Below the pieces are notes generated by a model that did not search any database, had not been told where the DNA came from, and worked only from the letters and a program-made list of their open reading frames with translations. 64,000 nucleotides of DNA from Deroplatys truncata (taxonomy: Eukaryota; Arthropoda; Insecta; Mantodea; Mantidae): positions 221,855,498 through 221,919,497 of the forward strand of contig CM060978.1 of assembly GCA_030765065.1 (NCBI GenBank). Reading direction: 5' to 3'. Below are positions 22,011 to 33,001 of the stretch, in pieces (the stretch's first letter is position 1; each line of letters opens with the position of its first letter). The position numbers and the translations under genes are program-made.

Positions 22011-23810
22011 AATGAGGCGGTATTTTTAACACTTAATAATTTCAGTCTAATTATATAATATGTACATTCAATGACAGCCCGCCTTGAAGCAATATGTGTA
22101 TGTAATAATTTGTAAAATGCATGTAACAGCCATTGCATATGCTTATATATTATTGTATACATGTTCAATAATGTTATATGAATGTATTACGTAATTTAAT
22201 AATGTAAGAGCTGTGAGAAATAGGTCAAAAGTTGCTAACAATGAGGTAACCTTGAGGCAATAATGAGTTTGAGAGTTTAAATGTTATTTGTGATTCTTGG
22301 AAGCAATAATGTGATTTTAGTGACAGTTTATAAAATAGCCAATCAACAACCAGAAAAATGAAGGTATTCATTGGAGTAGGAATAGCCAATCAAAGAGTTG
22401 AAATACATAAATTTACAAGTTTAGACGGTTGAAAACAGTTCAGTTGCCTGCAGACAGTGATAGTAACCGGAAGCTTATGCATCCTCGAGAAAAATATAAA
22501 TTCATGTGAGACGAAAATAGCATATGTGTTAAAAAGTGCAACTATTAAATAAAAGAATCTCACAGCTCTCTACATCAGTGAAATACTGTTTAATTTGTGT
22601 CAAAGATTAATATGAGGGCTGATCAATAAAGACTGAGATTGATTTTTTCCTGTAGCTTTCTTGAGAGTTTCCTGTCTCTACCATGAATATTTGAAAAGAG
22701 CGGGGTTTCATGTATAATGTCCATAGGCGGCAGCACTCTTGTATCGGTAGGTTGGTAATAATGCTGTATATTGTTGACCCTAGTTGAATTTCGCATACCA
22801 CAAAATGAAGGTGGCACAAGAGGAGCAATAACATTTTTTTTTTTCGTTTAAATCATACAGCCTCTGAAACTTTGGAAAAGCTGAAGCAAGCATACGGTGA
22901 AGATGCACTACCTCGTGCAACAGTGTTTAGGTGGTTCAAAGACTTCAAAGTAGAGCGAGTCCTCTGTGCTAAGCAAGGTGGGCCTGGTGCTTCGGCTTCT
23001 GCTATGCCTGAAGTCAACATCAACACAGCTGCTGTGATTGTTGTTCCCACTCACACCACTGTTACAGCAGCGTACTACACGTCAGTATTGGCTACGCCGA
23101 GGAAGCGCATTGCAAGGAAACATCCAGAACTTATCACAACAACGTGCGGCCTCACGTTGCAAATCAAGTCCAAGAATTTTTGTCTAAATTCAACATTACC
23201 TGTGCGCCGCATCTGCCTTATAGCCCCAATCTTGTCCCCTGTGATTTCTTTTTATTCCCATCACTAAAGGCAAAGCACCGAGTCATTCGATTTGAGAGCA
23301 CTGAAGCAGTGCTGAAGAAAAGTGAGGCGATTCTCAAAGACCTGACAAAGAATGGCCTGTACCATGTGTTCGAGGACTGGCACAGACGCTGTAAAAAGTG
23401 CATTCAAGTAGGAAAGGACTACTTTGAAAAAGACTATGACAACATTGAAATGGAGTAATAAATATCTGTGAAAAAAAATTAGTCTCAGTCTTTATTGATC
23501 AGCCCTCGTAAAAAAGAGTGAATTAAAACTTAAAAAATATGTGTAAGCCTACATACTTGTCGCATCACGCCCTGCCAAGATATCCGTGTCTTTAGCAATA
23601 ATACTGACGCAGCCGAGGCAAACATAAATAATTAATACTTAAAGAAACAGTTAATATTTTTTTAAACTTGGGGCAAAGGCCACCTGAAAATACATTTGGG
23701 GCGAAGGCTCCGGAAACCGGGTACCATACTTGCGGTTGCAACTACAACAAGTTCGGCTCTCCAACAGTTGAAATACGATACAAATCCTTCAATACAAATC
23801 TACTTCAGTA
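22011..23810 (+). repeat. LTR-like repeat 'Y', copy 1, interrupted by a mariner
   Basis: It begins TGAGGCGGTATTTTTAACAC. It contains AACAGCCCGCC-like, AGAGCTGTGAGAA, two CCAATCA boxes and an AATCTCACAGCTCTC segment. After the mariner (22613-23508) it continues with CACGCCCTGCCAAGA, GACGCAGCCGAGGCAAAC and a GGGGCGAAGGC-rich tail. Three other copies are in the window (26846-27840, 40885-41827, 43811-44880). A TG start, CCAAT boxes, AATAAA-type signals and downstream primer-site-like motifs suggest an LTR plus leader. No internal coding region follows in any copy. Confidence 0.65.
22613..23508 (+). mobile_element. mariner element (DD34D), second family, internally deleted
   Basis: Inverted ends GAGGGCTGATCAATAAAGAC are flanked by TA (22611-22612 and 23509-23510). 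Transposase pieces on the plus strand are an N-terminal part with LEKLKQAYGEDALPRATVFR and WFKDFK (about 22872-22950), a broken middle with no recognisable first Asp, and a C-terminal part (23144-23458). The C-terminal part has HLPYSPNLVPCDFFLFPSLK, where CDFFLF carries the third catalytic Asp, and ends in a stop at 23458. At 896 bp it is about 400 bp short of a full mariner. The terminal repeats differ from those of 5499-6425, so this is a separate mariner lineage. It sits inside the LTR-like repeat, so it is the younger of the two. Confidence 0.92.
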
Positions 23811-24310
23811 CGTACGGGTGATGGTACCAGAGTATCTAATGTATGCACAACTGTGTGAACGAATGAATGTAAGTACCAGTAATTTTCTGCATTTAAATTA
23901 CGCGCCTTTATTACTTTAAGCTCCGCCTACTCCATTACTCCTCACCAACGCTATTTTTTCAGCCAATACTTAAAATCCGACGTGTGCATCTTAATTTAGT
24001 TACCAGGGGACTTGAATAAAATCTCAGAATATAGTTACTTTTATCTTTTCCAGAATTCTGCCTACGTGACCCTGCAAACGTACCGAATTTAACTCCAAAC
24101 TGGTGTCCCACTACTGTGGCTGTTGTTAATGACTTTGTTTAACATGACTCACTAATGATCTCTTTCTCGGAAAAATCTTTCAACGCAAGCTTATTACATT
24201 AAAGTTTGGTTTAATTTACGGAAATTATTTATTGCAATTAATTATCTGTCTTACTGCTATTTATTTGTCATTTATATCTGTCTGTCAATAATTCAGGTAT
24301 CCATACTCAG

Positions 24311-24889
24311 TGATAATAAATTTGTGAAATTTTCCAGAGTTTAAAATCGAATTTAAGCAAAAAATAACAAAACAAATAAATTTCAAAATATTGTACGAGA
24401 AAGTGATAAATTTTATATATCTTAAACACATATTATTAAAGTTAGCGTAATGCATAAAAAGGCTTAACTGGTAATGTAATAGACAAAAAGGGTACACATT
24501 CAATAAACTATTTATGATAGCGATACGCATAACCCTAGATTGCTTTTGTTTGAAGTGTGAGTAACACCACTCGCGATTGCTAGCATTATAATTCACCTCG
24601 CGATCTGAAGGCCAGTAATAAAAACTTAAGCGAGTATAAAATAATCGTTGAGGAAAAGTAGATTTCTTTTTGTCAGCCATAACCCAACTTTCAGTTAGAA
24701 CCATTTACTAGGGCTACATAATGGTTCACTTTGCATGATATTCAAGGAAACTTTTTAAACTGAAATCTGATTGTATCTCTACTGATTTCTTTATTTTACT
24801 TCTAGGCTACATTAGTTTTATTACATACAGAAAATTAAAGTCTTACGTGGATGCTGCAGTTAAACATTGGTGAATTCTATCTAAAAAAA
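24311..24889. other. No recognisable feature
   Basis: A 139-residue minus-strand frame (24285-24704) lies here. It has no known motif and a composition driven by AT content, and it overlaps the end of the direct repeat; I do not accept it as a gene. Confidence 0.4.
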
Positions 24890-25742
24890 ACTGATGTGTT
24901 ATACTCTCTTATATGACTTTCTCTACTTTTGTACAAAGTATTTTTACAAACGCTTATTCTCCATATGCTTCATGTTAATCGAGATGTTAATCTTATTGCT
25001 AATTTTCTTGTAGATGTAAGGGAAATGTGGTACGTTTTAAGCGATAGTCAAATATTTTAAGAGCTGGTTGCTATGTGGAGTATTCCATTCTCTTTGCATT
25101 TCCAGGACAAAAAAAATGAATAACGAATTCCCATTTGAGAAAAAGTAAAAGTATTGGAAAATTTAAGGGAATAACAAGGGATATCTCAAAAAATGGTTCA
25201 CTCAACAACAAAAAATGTATATGACATAAATTGTGTATTTTAACGCGATCTATATTTTTTGTGTAGTAAAATTTTGTCTATCTCTTATGGTTTAGCAGTT
25301 ATTCAAAATTCGTTAACAATGAAGAATTCTTTTGGAGACGTTCCCAGAAAATTCAAGATATACAATTCATTTGCCATAAAAATGTCTTAAACTTATGGTA
25401 TTTTGTTCAAAATCATTAGAGGCATTTTTGAGAAAATTAAAATTTTCGAAAAAGTTCCATGTAAAGGGTAGTCTGGGGTGGGGGGATTTTCTTGAAAACC
25501 TTCGTGTCGCATCTCTGGAAGATACTGAACCTAAATACCAAGTTTGGTGTTTATCCGACTGTTCGTTTCTGAGTTATGCTGTTCACAGACACACACACGG
25601 ACACACACACGGACATGTTTCCAAAAATGCTTTATATGTATTCAGTGCAGCTGAAAACATGTATTTCCTGTGAAATCTCGGTATCGAATTTTTGGGTGGA
25701 ATGCAAACTTCCACTACCTACTATATGTAGTAGAGAAAGTAA
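24890..25742 (+). mobile_element. HLR, complete copy (plus)
   Basis: This copy of about 853 bp has the 5' end CTGATGTGTTATACTCTC after an A run, a sub-terminal ACTTTCTCTACTTTTG, an internal CACACACGGA-type microsatellite (about 25590-25612) and a 3' end at GTAGTAGAGAAAGTAA. Flanks (CTATCTAAAAAAAA and GAAGCAAGTGG) show no target duplication. Confidence 0.87.
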
Positions 25743-26845
25743 GAAGCAAGTGGTTTGAAATTTCAAAGTGGGAACAGTTGATAGTGAGGACCTAACATAT
25801 AATTAATTCCGGTTTTATACCTTATTTAATTTTAAACTAAACCCTTTTGTCTTAATTTGATGAGGGATTATGCGTTGATTTGATTTTAAATGTTTATATA
25901 TTTACTTAAGTAGCTTAAGAAAAATTGTGTTTGTGGTTTTCAATAACTAGATCTGTTCGACCTTTAAAATCTTACATGACCTGATCCTAAACCGTCCAAA
26001 ACCACATTCAAAAAGTAATTTTTTATGCGTAAAGTTAAAGTAAATACATAGTATCTACATAGTGAAGTTTCAACCCAAACCATAAGAGATTAATAATAAC
26101 TTGCAGCAGAAAAGTATTAAAACCATTACGAAATGTGCCATTTATGTCAAACATTTGTTGAAGAATTAGAATGTTCCAAACTGAGCGTTTCTCCTTTTTT
26201 ATGTCACATGAGCTTTAGACAAATAAAACCTCATTTGTAAAATCTGGCTCGTTTCTGTAACTGTCATGTAATCATGTAATAAGTATTAATTTAAAATTAT
26301 GTAGGCAAACATTTTTATCGTGATTTAGGTAAAGGGGACAGAATAATCAGCTTCAGTGAATAGTGTAATATAAAGGGACATCTCTGAAATTGAAATGAAT
26401 GGAAAAAATCGCAGGAGTATATCACGCGTAATGAGTAATTTTATGTTCGGTTATGTTCGTTTTTTTTAAATCGTCATTTTCCTCACCAATATACCCATGT
26501 TGTCATTGATATATACTGGACCAAAATTATTTCAAACGCGTATCTGATTCCATTTAATCGATGTGAAGTGCTGAAGGCAATTTCATGCTCCCTTATTTGC
26601 GTCCCACATTTTACTCATCCCCTTGTGCCCCAGGAGAGTAAAATTGCACTAGGTTCGTTAGCAAAGCGATCTGATACTCTACAGTGTCTCTACACTCAGT
26701 TTTATCAATTACTTTGCAATTTTAGCCGTTTTTCAGAAGCTATTTTGCTTCTCACACAGAGATTAGAGCCGATTACCTAAGTTATATTTGGAATTTTATT
26801 TACATATTCTAAGTTAGTAGAATTTAATTGTTTTTCTCTCTCACG
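25743..26845. other. AT-rich, nothing recognised
   Basis: No transposon ends, tRNA-like boxes or convincing coding frames were seen. Confidence 0.4.
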
Positions 26846-27840
26846 TATTGAGGCAGTATATTTAACACTTAAATGATTTCAGTCTAATTATAATTCAATA
26901 ACAGCCCGCCTTATAGCAATATGTGTATGTAACAATATATAAAAAGTGTATATTATAGTCACTGTAAATGTTTATATTATTGTATACATGTGTAACAATG
27001 TTATGTGAGTGTATTACATAATTTAATAATGTAGGAGCTGTGAGAATAATAGGTTAAATGTTGCTAACAATGACGTAACCTTGAGATAATAATGAGTACG
27101 AAAGTGTAATAATGCTACTACTCATTCTTGGAGCAACAATAATGTAATTTTTGTAACAGTTTATAAAATAGCCAATCAAAAACCAGAAAAAAACAAATGT
27201 GAAATGAAGGTATTCTATTGGAGTAGGATTAGCCAATCAGAAATTGAAATATAGAAATTTACAAATTTAGGCGGTAGAAATCAAGTCAGTTGTTTGTAGA
27301 CAGCGCTCATAACTGGACGCGTTGGTTGTAGACAGTGTTCCTCGAGATGTGTCCTCGAGAAATTTAATGCGTATTCGTGTGAGATGAAAATAGTTTTACG
27401 TGTAGCAAATATTTAATAAAAAACAAATCTCACATCTCTCTCTCTCTCTCTATCAGTGAAGTGTTATTTAAATCGCGCCAAGCATTAATAAATGGAGTGA
27501 AGTAAAACTATAATCTGTGTAAGCCTACATTCTTCAGTCGCACCACTCCCTGCTAAGACATTCATGTCTCTAAAAAATATATATCTATATCTATAAATAT
27601 AGATATAGATATATACTGACGCAGCCGAGACAAACATGAATGTATGATATTTAAAGAAACAGTCAAATTACAAAGTTATTATTTTTAAATTTTGAGGGCG
27701 AAGGCTACCGGGTGCCCTATATGCGGTTGCAACTACTTCAAGTTCGGCTCCCCAACACTCGAAATATAATACATCTTCAAACTGACTTACAGAAACAAAC
27801 CTTCTTCAAATTGGCTCCAAAAGCGTGGGGCAAATAACGT
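26846..27840 (+). repeat. LTR-like repeat 'Y', copy 2
   Basis: It starts TGAGGCAGTATATTTAACAC and runs uninterrupted: AACAGCCCGCC (about 26902), AGGAGCTGTGAGAA, two CCAATCA boxes (about 27170 and 27232), a CT microsatellite (about 27437-27452), TTAATAAATGGAGTGAAG, CCACTCCCTGCTAAGA, GACGCAGCCGAGACAAAC and TTGGCTCCAAAAGCGTGGGG near 27812. The last resembles the tRNA-Lys primer-binding site. It has no coding frame. Confidence 0.68.
27578..27615. repeat. Perfect 18-bp-arm palindrome
   Basis: TATATATCTATATCTATA is followed, after AA, by its exact inverse. It lies inside the LTR-like repeat at the point where the other copies have only a few unpaired bases, so it arose in this copy. Confidence 0.9.
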
Positions 27841-28084
27841 AAGGACAATAACTAATTCAGTATACAATTAATAGGAGACCAAATCTGGATTGGTATTAAG
27901 ATACCGTAAAATACGGGACATAGAATATGTTAAAAATGTCAAGGTTATTTCAAATCAGATTTTCCGCTGTTTTAATCCATTAGTTTCGATTGTCATCAAT
28001 TAGGTTAGCATTCTAATCGATGGCACGTCCTCGTATTCTTTGAATTATACGCTGTTACCGGGAATCGTTCTCTCTTCTGGTAAC

Positions 28085-28245
28085 AGAGTGAGATGGCTCT
28101 GCGGTAACGTGTGAGGTCTCGGATTCGATTCCCGTAGGACCGGACACTCTGGTCATGGGTTTTCTCGTGATTTTCCCGGTCCGTAGCCGAAGTCTAGGCG
28201 ATTCCTCTTTTACCATGAGTTTCCTGTTCATAATTTCCTTTCATA
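28085..28245 (+). repeat. tRNA-derived SINE, 5' part, cut by a Tc1 element
   Basis: A tRNA-like head with GAGATGGCTCTGCGGTAACG and a strong B-box, GGATTCGATTCC, is followed by GGTCATGGGTTTTCTCGTG and a C/T-rich body. This matches the layout of the SINEs at 30907 and 37676. The Tc1 copy begins at 28246; I could not recognise the SINE's continuation after 29483. Confidence 0.6.
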
Positions 28246-29481
28246 CACCATGTGATCAGAAGTATGCGGACACTCCACAAACATACGTTTTTCATCTTCG
28301 GAGCATTGTGCTGCCACATACTGCCTGGTACTCATTATCCGCGACCTCAGTAGGCATTAACATCGTGAAACAGCAGAATGGGACGCTCCGTGGAACTCAC
28401 GGACTTCAAACGTGGTCAGGTGATTGGGTGTCACTTGTATCAGAAGTCTGTACGCGAGATTTCCACACTCCTAAACATCCCTAGGTCCACTGTTTCTGAT
28501 GTGACAGTGAAGTGGAAACGTGAAGGGACAGGTACAGCACAAAAGCGTACAGGCCGGCCTCGTCTGTTGACTGACAGAGACCGCCGACATTTGAAGAGGG
28601 CAGTAAAGAGTAATAGGCAGACATCTATCCAGACCATCACTCAGGAATTCCAAACTGCATCAGGATCCACTCCAAGTACTACGACAGTTAGACGTGAAGT
28701 GAGAAAACTTGAATACCATGGTCGAGCGGCTGCTCATAAGCCACACATCACGCAGGAAAATGCCAAACGACGCCTCGCTTGGTGTAAGGTGCGTCAACAT
28801 TACACGATTGGACAGTGGAAAAACGTGTGAAGTGACAAATCGCGGTACACAATGTGGCGAATGTGTGCCGTGGGTATGGCGAATGTCCGATGAACGTCAT
28901 CTGCCAGCATGTGTAGTGCCAACAGTGAATTTCGGAGGTAGTGGTGTTATAGTGTGGTCGTATTTTTCCTGGTGGGGGTTTGCACCCCTTGTTGTTTTGC
29001 GTGGTACGATCACAGTGCAGGCCTACATTGATATTTTAAGCACCTTCTTGCTTCCCACTTTTGAAGAGCAACTCCGGGATGGCGATTACATCTTTCAACA
29101 CGATCGAGCACCTGTCATACTGCACGTTTTGTGGTGGAGTGGTTACACGACAATAACATCCCTGTAATGGACTGGCCTGCACAGAGTCCTGACTTGAATC
29201 CTGTAGAACACCTTTGGGATGTTTTGGAACGCCGACTTTGTGCCAGGCCTCACCGACCTACATCGATACCTCTCCTCAGTTCCGCACTCCGTGAAGAATG
29301 GTCTGCCATTCCCCAAGAACCTTCCAGCACCTGATTGAAAGTATGCCTGCGAGAGTGAACGTTTTCATAAAGGCTAAGGGTGGGCCAACACCATATTGAC
29401 TTCCAGCATTACCGATGGAGGGCGCCACGAACTTGTACGACATTTTCAGCCAGGTGTCCGGATAGTTTTGATCACGTAGTG
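28246..29481 (+). mobile_element. Tc1-like element (DD34E), decayed copy 2
   Basis: TA flanks (28244-28245 and 29482-29483) and the family's inverted ends bound 1236 bp. The first frame (28378-28830) encodes both N-terminal DNA-binding parts: REISTLLNIPRSTVSDV, GRPRLL, then [20 protein letters not shown]. It stops just before the first catalytic Asp because four bases are missing at about 28828 relative to the copy at 59412. The rest is spread over 28709-29167 ([16 protein letters not shown]) and 29131-29334 (NIPVMDWPAQSPDLNPVEHL), the latter with the catalytic Glu. A further frameshift lies near 29120. Spacing from the HDRAP Asp to that Glu fits DD34E in the sibling copies. Confidence 0.93.
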
Positions 29482-29483
29482 TA

Positions 29484-30550
29484 TGTTGCATCCCAAACGC
29501 TTCAGGATTGTTGGACCAAGCGTCGGCGTTTGGTGCGTTACGGCGGGACTGTGAAATTTGCGCTGTAGTGCTCGCTGGCCGGTTAAGGTTTCTTTCTGGA
29601 AGTGATTCGTTTCATTCCGGAAACCCCAGGCTGAAGATGGCTAAGGCGGGATCTCCGGCGACAGGATTGGCGTCAATCTGGAATTGCTAGGCACCCCGAC
29701 CTTGCTAGCGAGCATCGTCGTTCTTATCTGGCCTCCCTTCCCGCATTCCTTTCCTCACGTAAGCATAAAGGGCCTAAAGGCTCTCCATTTGACTAATTCT
29801 CAACCTCCTCTCCTTTCAATAATTTCCCTAATGATAATATTTACTATCATGAAAAGAATTATTGTTTATAGAATAATTATTCAACTTTTTCCACTTAAAA
29901 CATGTGTGTACCCTCAAATTTTGCATCAATTAAGGGAGTATATGCAAGGTGATAGCCACACCATTAAAATGCATGTCACGCAGGGCTTGTGTTATTGACC
30001 GCTATCTGAACAGCCTCTCCGTGTTACTTTCTAATGCACCCTGGTACACAAGGCAATACATTTTCTCCCGATAGAACTTTGACCTGTTATAAAACTGCGT
30101 TGTTACTTGTCCCGGAGGTGTGTTCGCTTCGGTTGATAAAAGTGCGCTACACACACAGGCTGCATATTAGCTCTTTGATCAACAAATTTAGAGCTGACAT
30201 GGAGAAAGCAATATGTCAGCCTGTGTGAACGTGTCACTTGCCTTCACACCCCTGTAGGGAGGGAAAAACACAGGATGAAAAGATGTGCAAATGTCACCTA
30301 CTACACCGCTGTTGATATTAAATCAATTCCGTGTGTACCTATGTAAGGAAGGTGCACTCTACAGTCTCAATACAGCGGGTAAAAATACTAAGCGAAACAG
30401 CAGCATAGCTTTCTCTACACAATGCATTGTCTATAAATTACCTGTATTAATATAACGATCACCCTAGAACTTATTTTTACAAGAGTCTGGAGTTCAGATG
30501 GTATTTTTTACTGCTAGTTAAAAAGTAAAATGATACAAATCAAATAACAC
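29484..30550. other. No recognisable gene
   Basis: The first 200 bases are comparatively GC-rich and may belong to an unrecognised repeat (GGAAACCCCAGGCTGAAGAT region, near 29620). No coding motif or tRNA-like box was identified. Confidence 0.35.
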
Positions 30551-30559
30551 ATTCATTAA

Positions 30560-30850
30560 ATACCGAGGCGGCCCGGGTTCAATCAATGTGGGATTTTTTA
30601 TGGACAAGGCTGTGTCTGGGCGGGTTTTCTCGGGTTCTGCGGTTTCCCCCGCCGTTCATTTCACCAACTGCTCCATCATCACCTTTCCTTTCATTCATTT
30701 CACCATCATTTCGTTTCATCTACTTCCTTCCTCCCATACCAGGCATCGGGGTGATCGCCCATCCTGGATATTCTGTCTGATCCACGAGTGTCTGCTCCTT
30801 GACGGGCCTCTGACCCCAGGCACCCGCCTGTAAGTCCTACATAAGAGGAG
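30560..30850 (+). repeat. SINE-like repeat, 5'-truncated
   Basis: It begins in a B-box-like GGCCCGGGTTCAATCAATG. GTGGGATTTTTTATGGACAA, a CGGGTTTTCTCGGG and GTTCTGCGGTTTCCCCC stretch, and a C/T-rich body follow. The layout matches the tRNA-derived SINEs here, but the first half of the head is absent. Confidence 0.5.
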
Positions 30851-30906
30851 GTTAAACAGAGAATGAAGATGAAGTAAATAATAAACTTACGTGTGTGAAC
30901 GTACAG

Positions 30907-31306
30907 ATCGAGCGAGGGTCACTGCGGTAACATGTGTGACTAGCATCCGGGATGTCCCGGGTTTGAACCTCGGTGACCGCCCACTTTAACTATGGGTTTT
31001 TCGTGGTTTTCCCGGGTCACGAGGCGAGGGTGGTTTCTTCTCTACCACGACCTACTTCCCATCATTTTCCTGTCATTCCGGTTCCTTTCGTGGTGTATGG
31101 CGGTCCGGACACATGGCGCGGATACCTGCTCAATGGAAAGAGTACACCAGAGGGCTGGTGGGTGGCCCATCGCCCTCTCTCGGCGACTCCAGCACTGAGA
31201 TGGGTCTGCAGGTTTGGAAATGTTCGCGTATCTCTGCGGTCTCCTGCCTCCTATGCTTCCTTCCTCCTGGGAGTATCCCCTTCCGTGGATTAGCCTATAT
31301 CTATAC
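30907..31306 (+). mobile_element. tRNA-derived SINE with 10-bp target duplication
   Basis: A tRNA-like head (GGTCACTGCGGTAACATG, B-box region CGGGTTTGAACCTC) is followed by GTGACCGCCCACTTTAAC, a C/T-rich body and CGCCCTCTCTCGGCGACTCC. GAACGTACAG lies immediately before (30897-30906) and after (31307-31316), the signature of a retroposed insertion. At 400 bp it is a long SINE for the class. Confidence 0.8.
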
Positions 31307-31316
31307 GAACGTACAG

Positions 31317-32760
31317 TCTGGAATCTTAGTTTCCCTTGACAATCGAAGAGCTTCAGGTAGAAATTAGTAATGCAACCTGCAGTATAGTAAGAGCACCTTT
31401 GCAGAACAAGGAAGAAGTTCGAAAATATCCGAATTTATCTCGTATTTTCACCTCTGAGCTTCTGCAAAGCGCTTAATATAAGTATTATTTTTTCAACGAT
31501 AGTAAATAATAGAAATTCTTACACGAAAGTCAAATTAATCACTGTCAACTAAAAAGCAGTATTAAGGCCGACAGCGCTAATGGTGGTCGATAGTCACAAC
31601 TGATAGTGTTTGCCAAGTCAACAACTGAAGGTGACACAGTTGCATGCGCCGAAAGAGCCATATTGAAATACTCCAGGAATTAAATCGTAATTAAATATTA
31701 AGAAATGGAGGGAAGTAAAAACCATAAATTTAAATAGTAACATTAAACTATAAAATATTATTATATTGCACGTCTGCAGCAATAAATACAAATCTCAGTA
31801 GTTGGAAAATTAAATACGTTTCAGTAAAGTCTGTGTAAAAGTACAAAACGCACGGAGTGTAAGCATTTCAATCTCCCATTTGATAGTATGTGCAGAAAGT
31901 GGAGAAAAATAACGATAATGCCGAAAAAACTGTTTACGGAATAGCAGAAAAAGAATACCTTAATATAAAATCTAGAAACTCTAATGTCTCTTGGATGTAA
32001 TTCAGACCTGATAACATGGAACAAGCTCTTGTTTTTAAACACATATATTGAAGCCTGTCTAGTATCCAACTAATAAAGCTAGCACGAACATGATTAAATA
32101 TTCGATAATGAAGTACTTCAGGGATTATTAATGCTTCTTGGTAGATTCGCAATAAGGACCTGCATTACGAGCTAAAAGAGCTTCCAGTCTAGTGGGAAAT
32201 TTCAGGAAATAGATAAGTATTAACAGCGCCCTAAATAACTCAAACTAATCCTAATATTCACTCCGTGGTTAAAATAGTGGTGCTGCGATTAAGGAGGGCG
32301 CTAAGGCGTTAAAGTAGGCTCAGAAAAGCTAACAGTACTGCTTTAGTGTTTGTTAATGTTGGTAAACCTGTTGTAAAGTAAAGATGTGAAGGTTCGTTAT
32401 AACTGGCAATAAATACAACAAAAACAGCGAAATACGAAATAACGCAGTTGGCGACAAGTGCACGTCGAGGTAATACAATGAAAACCAGCGCCTACGATTA
32501 ATCCACATATAAAACATTTCTATACCATCCTGGTTAGTTGACACACGAGTGAATAGATTATTGAAAAGCTTATTTTTCTGTCTACTTCCGTGATAAATGT
32601 TGGGTAGAAACCACTTCGGTTGAGTAACACTATGGTAGCTTATATTTTGCAGTCAAAACATTCATCACCTGCTTAAAACTAAGAGATAATAAAATGCTAG
32701 CCATGACTTTAGGTACTCTTTCCATAAGCTCATGAAGAATAAAATCACGGGCACACAACA
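31317..32760. other. AT-rich, nothing recognised
   Basis: No transposon ends, repeats shared with the rest of the window or convincing coding frames were seen. Confidence 0.4.
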
Positions 32761-32769
32761 TTAATTCAA

Positions 32770-32900
32770 AGCAAACTATCTCTGTGGGCAAGTGGCCAGC
32801 GTTTTGCCTTCTCGACCTAGAGGTCCCGAGTTCATTTTGCGGATGGTTGGGGGACTTTTCTTTATCCAGAATCATTCCTTAACCTCCAGTCTAGAAGCAT
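32770..32900 (+). repeat. tRNA-like SINE head
   Basis: GTGGGCAAGTGGCCAGCG and a B-box-like GGTCCCGAGTTCATTTTG are spaced as in a tRNA, followed by GGATGGTTGGGGGAC. No clover-leaf acceptor stem closes, so this is more likely a SINE fragment than a tRNA gene. Confidence 0.4.
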
Positions 32901-33001
32901 AAATGTGGGAATGAGTGTGTTTAATAACAACCGACATTACCAAGTCCTACAGTTACGTAACATCATCAGTTTCTCAAATCAAAGACCCAATATGACATAT
33001 A

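Larger units (their letters stand above)
21569..24310 (+). repeat. Long direct repeat, right copy, split by an LTR-like insertion
   Basis: 21569-22010 matches 18556 to about 19000 and 23811-24310 matches about 19060 to 19575, both by eye and in the same order. The intervening 22011-23810 is an LTR-like repeat that carries a mariner. The left copy lacks any such insert, so it shows the pre-insertion state. Confidence 0.7.

Noticed and set aside
24285-24704. 139-codon minus-strand frame
   Set aside because: No known motif; its C-terminal half is Phe/Ile/Tyr-rich as expected from AT-rich DNA, and it overlaps the direct repeat.
25395-25673. Recurrent protein-like frame containing EDTEPKYQVWCLSDCSF in many places
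   Set aside because: It is the same stretch of the HLR repeat read in one frame; copies have different starts, stops and frameshifts, and the conservation is at nucleotide level.
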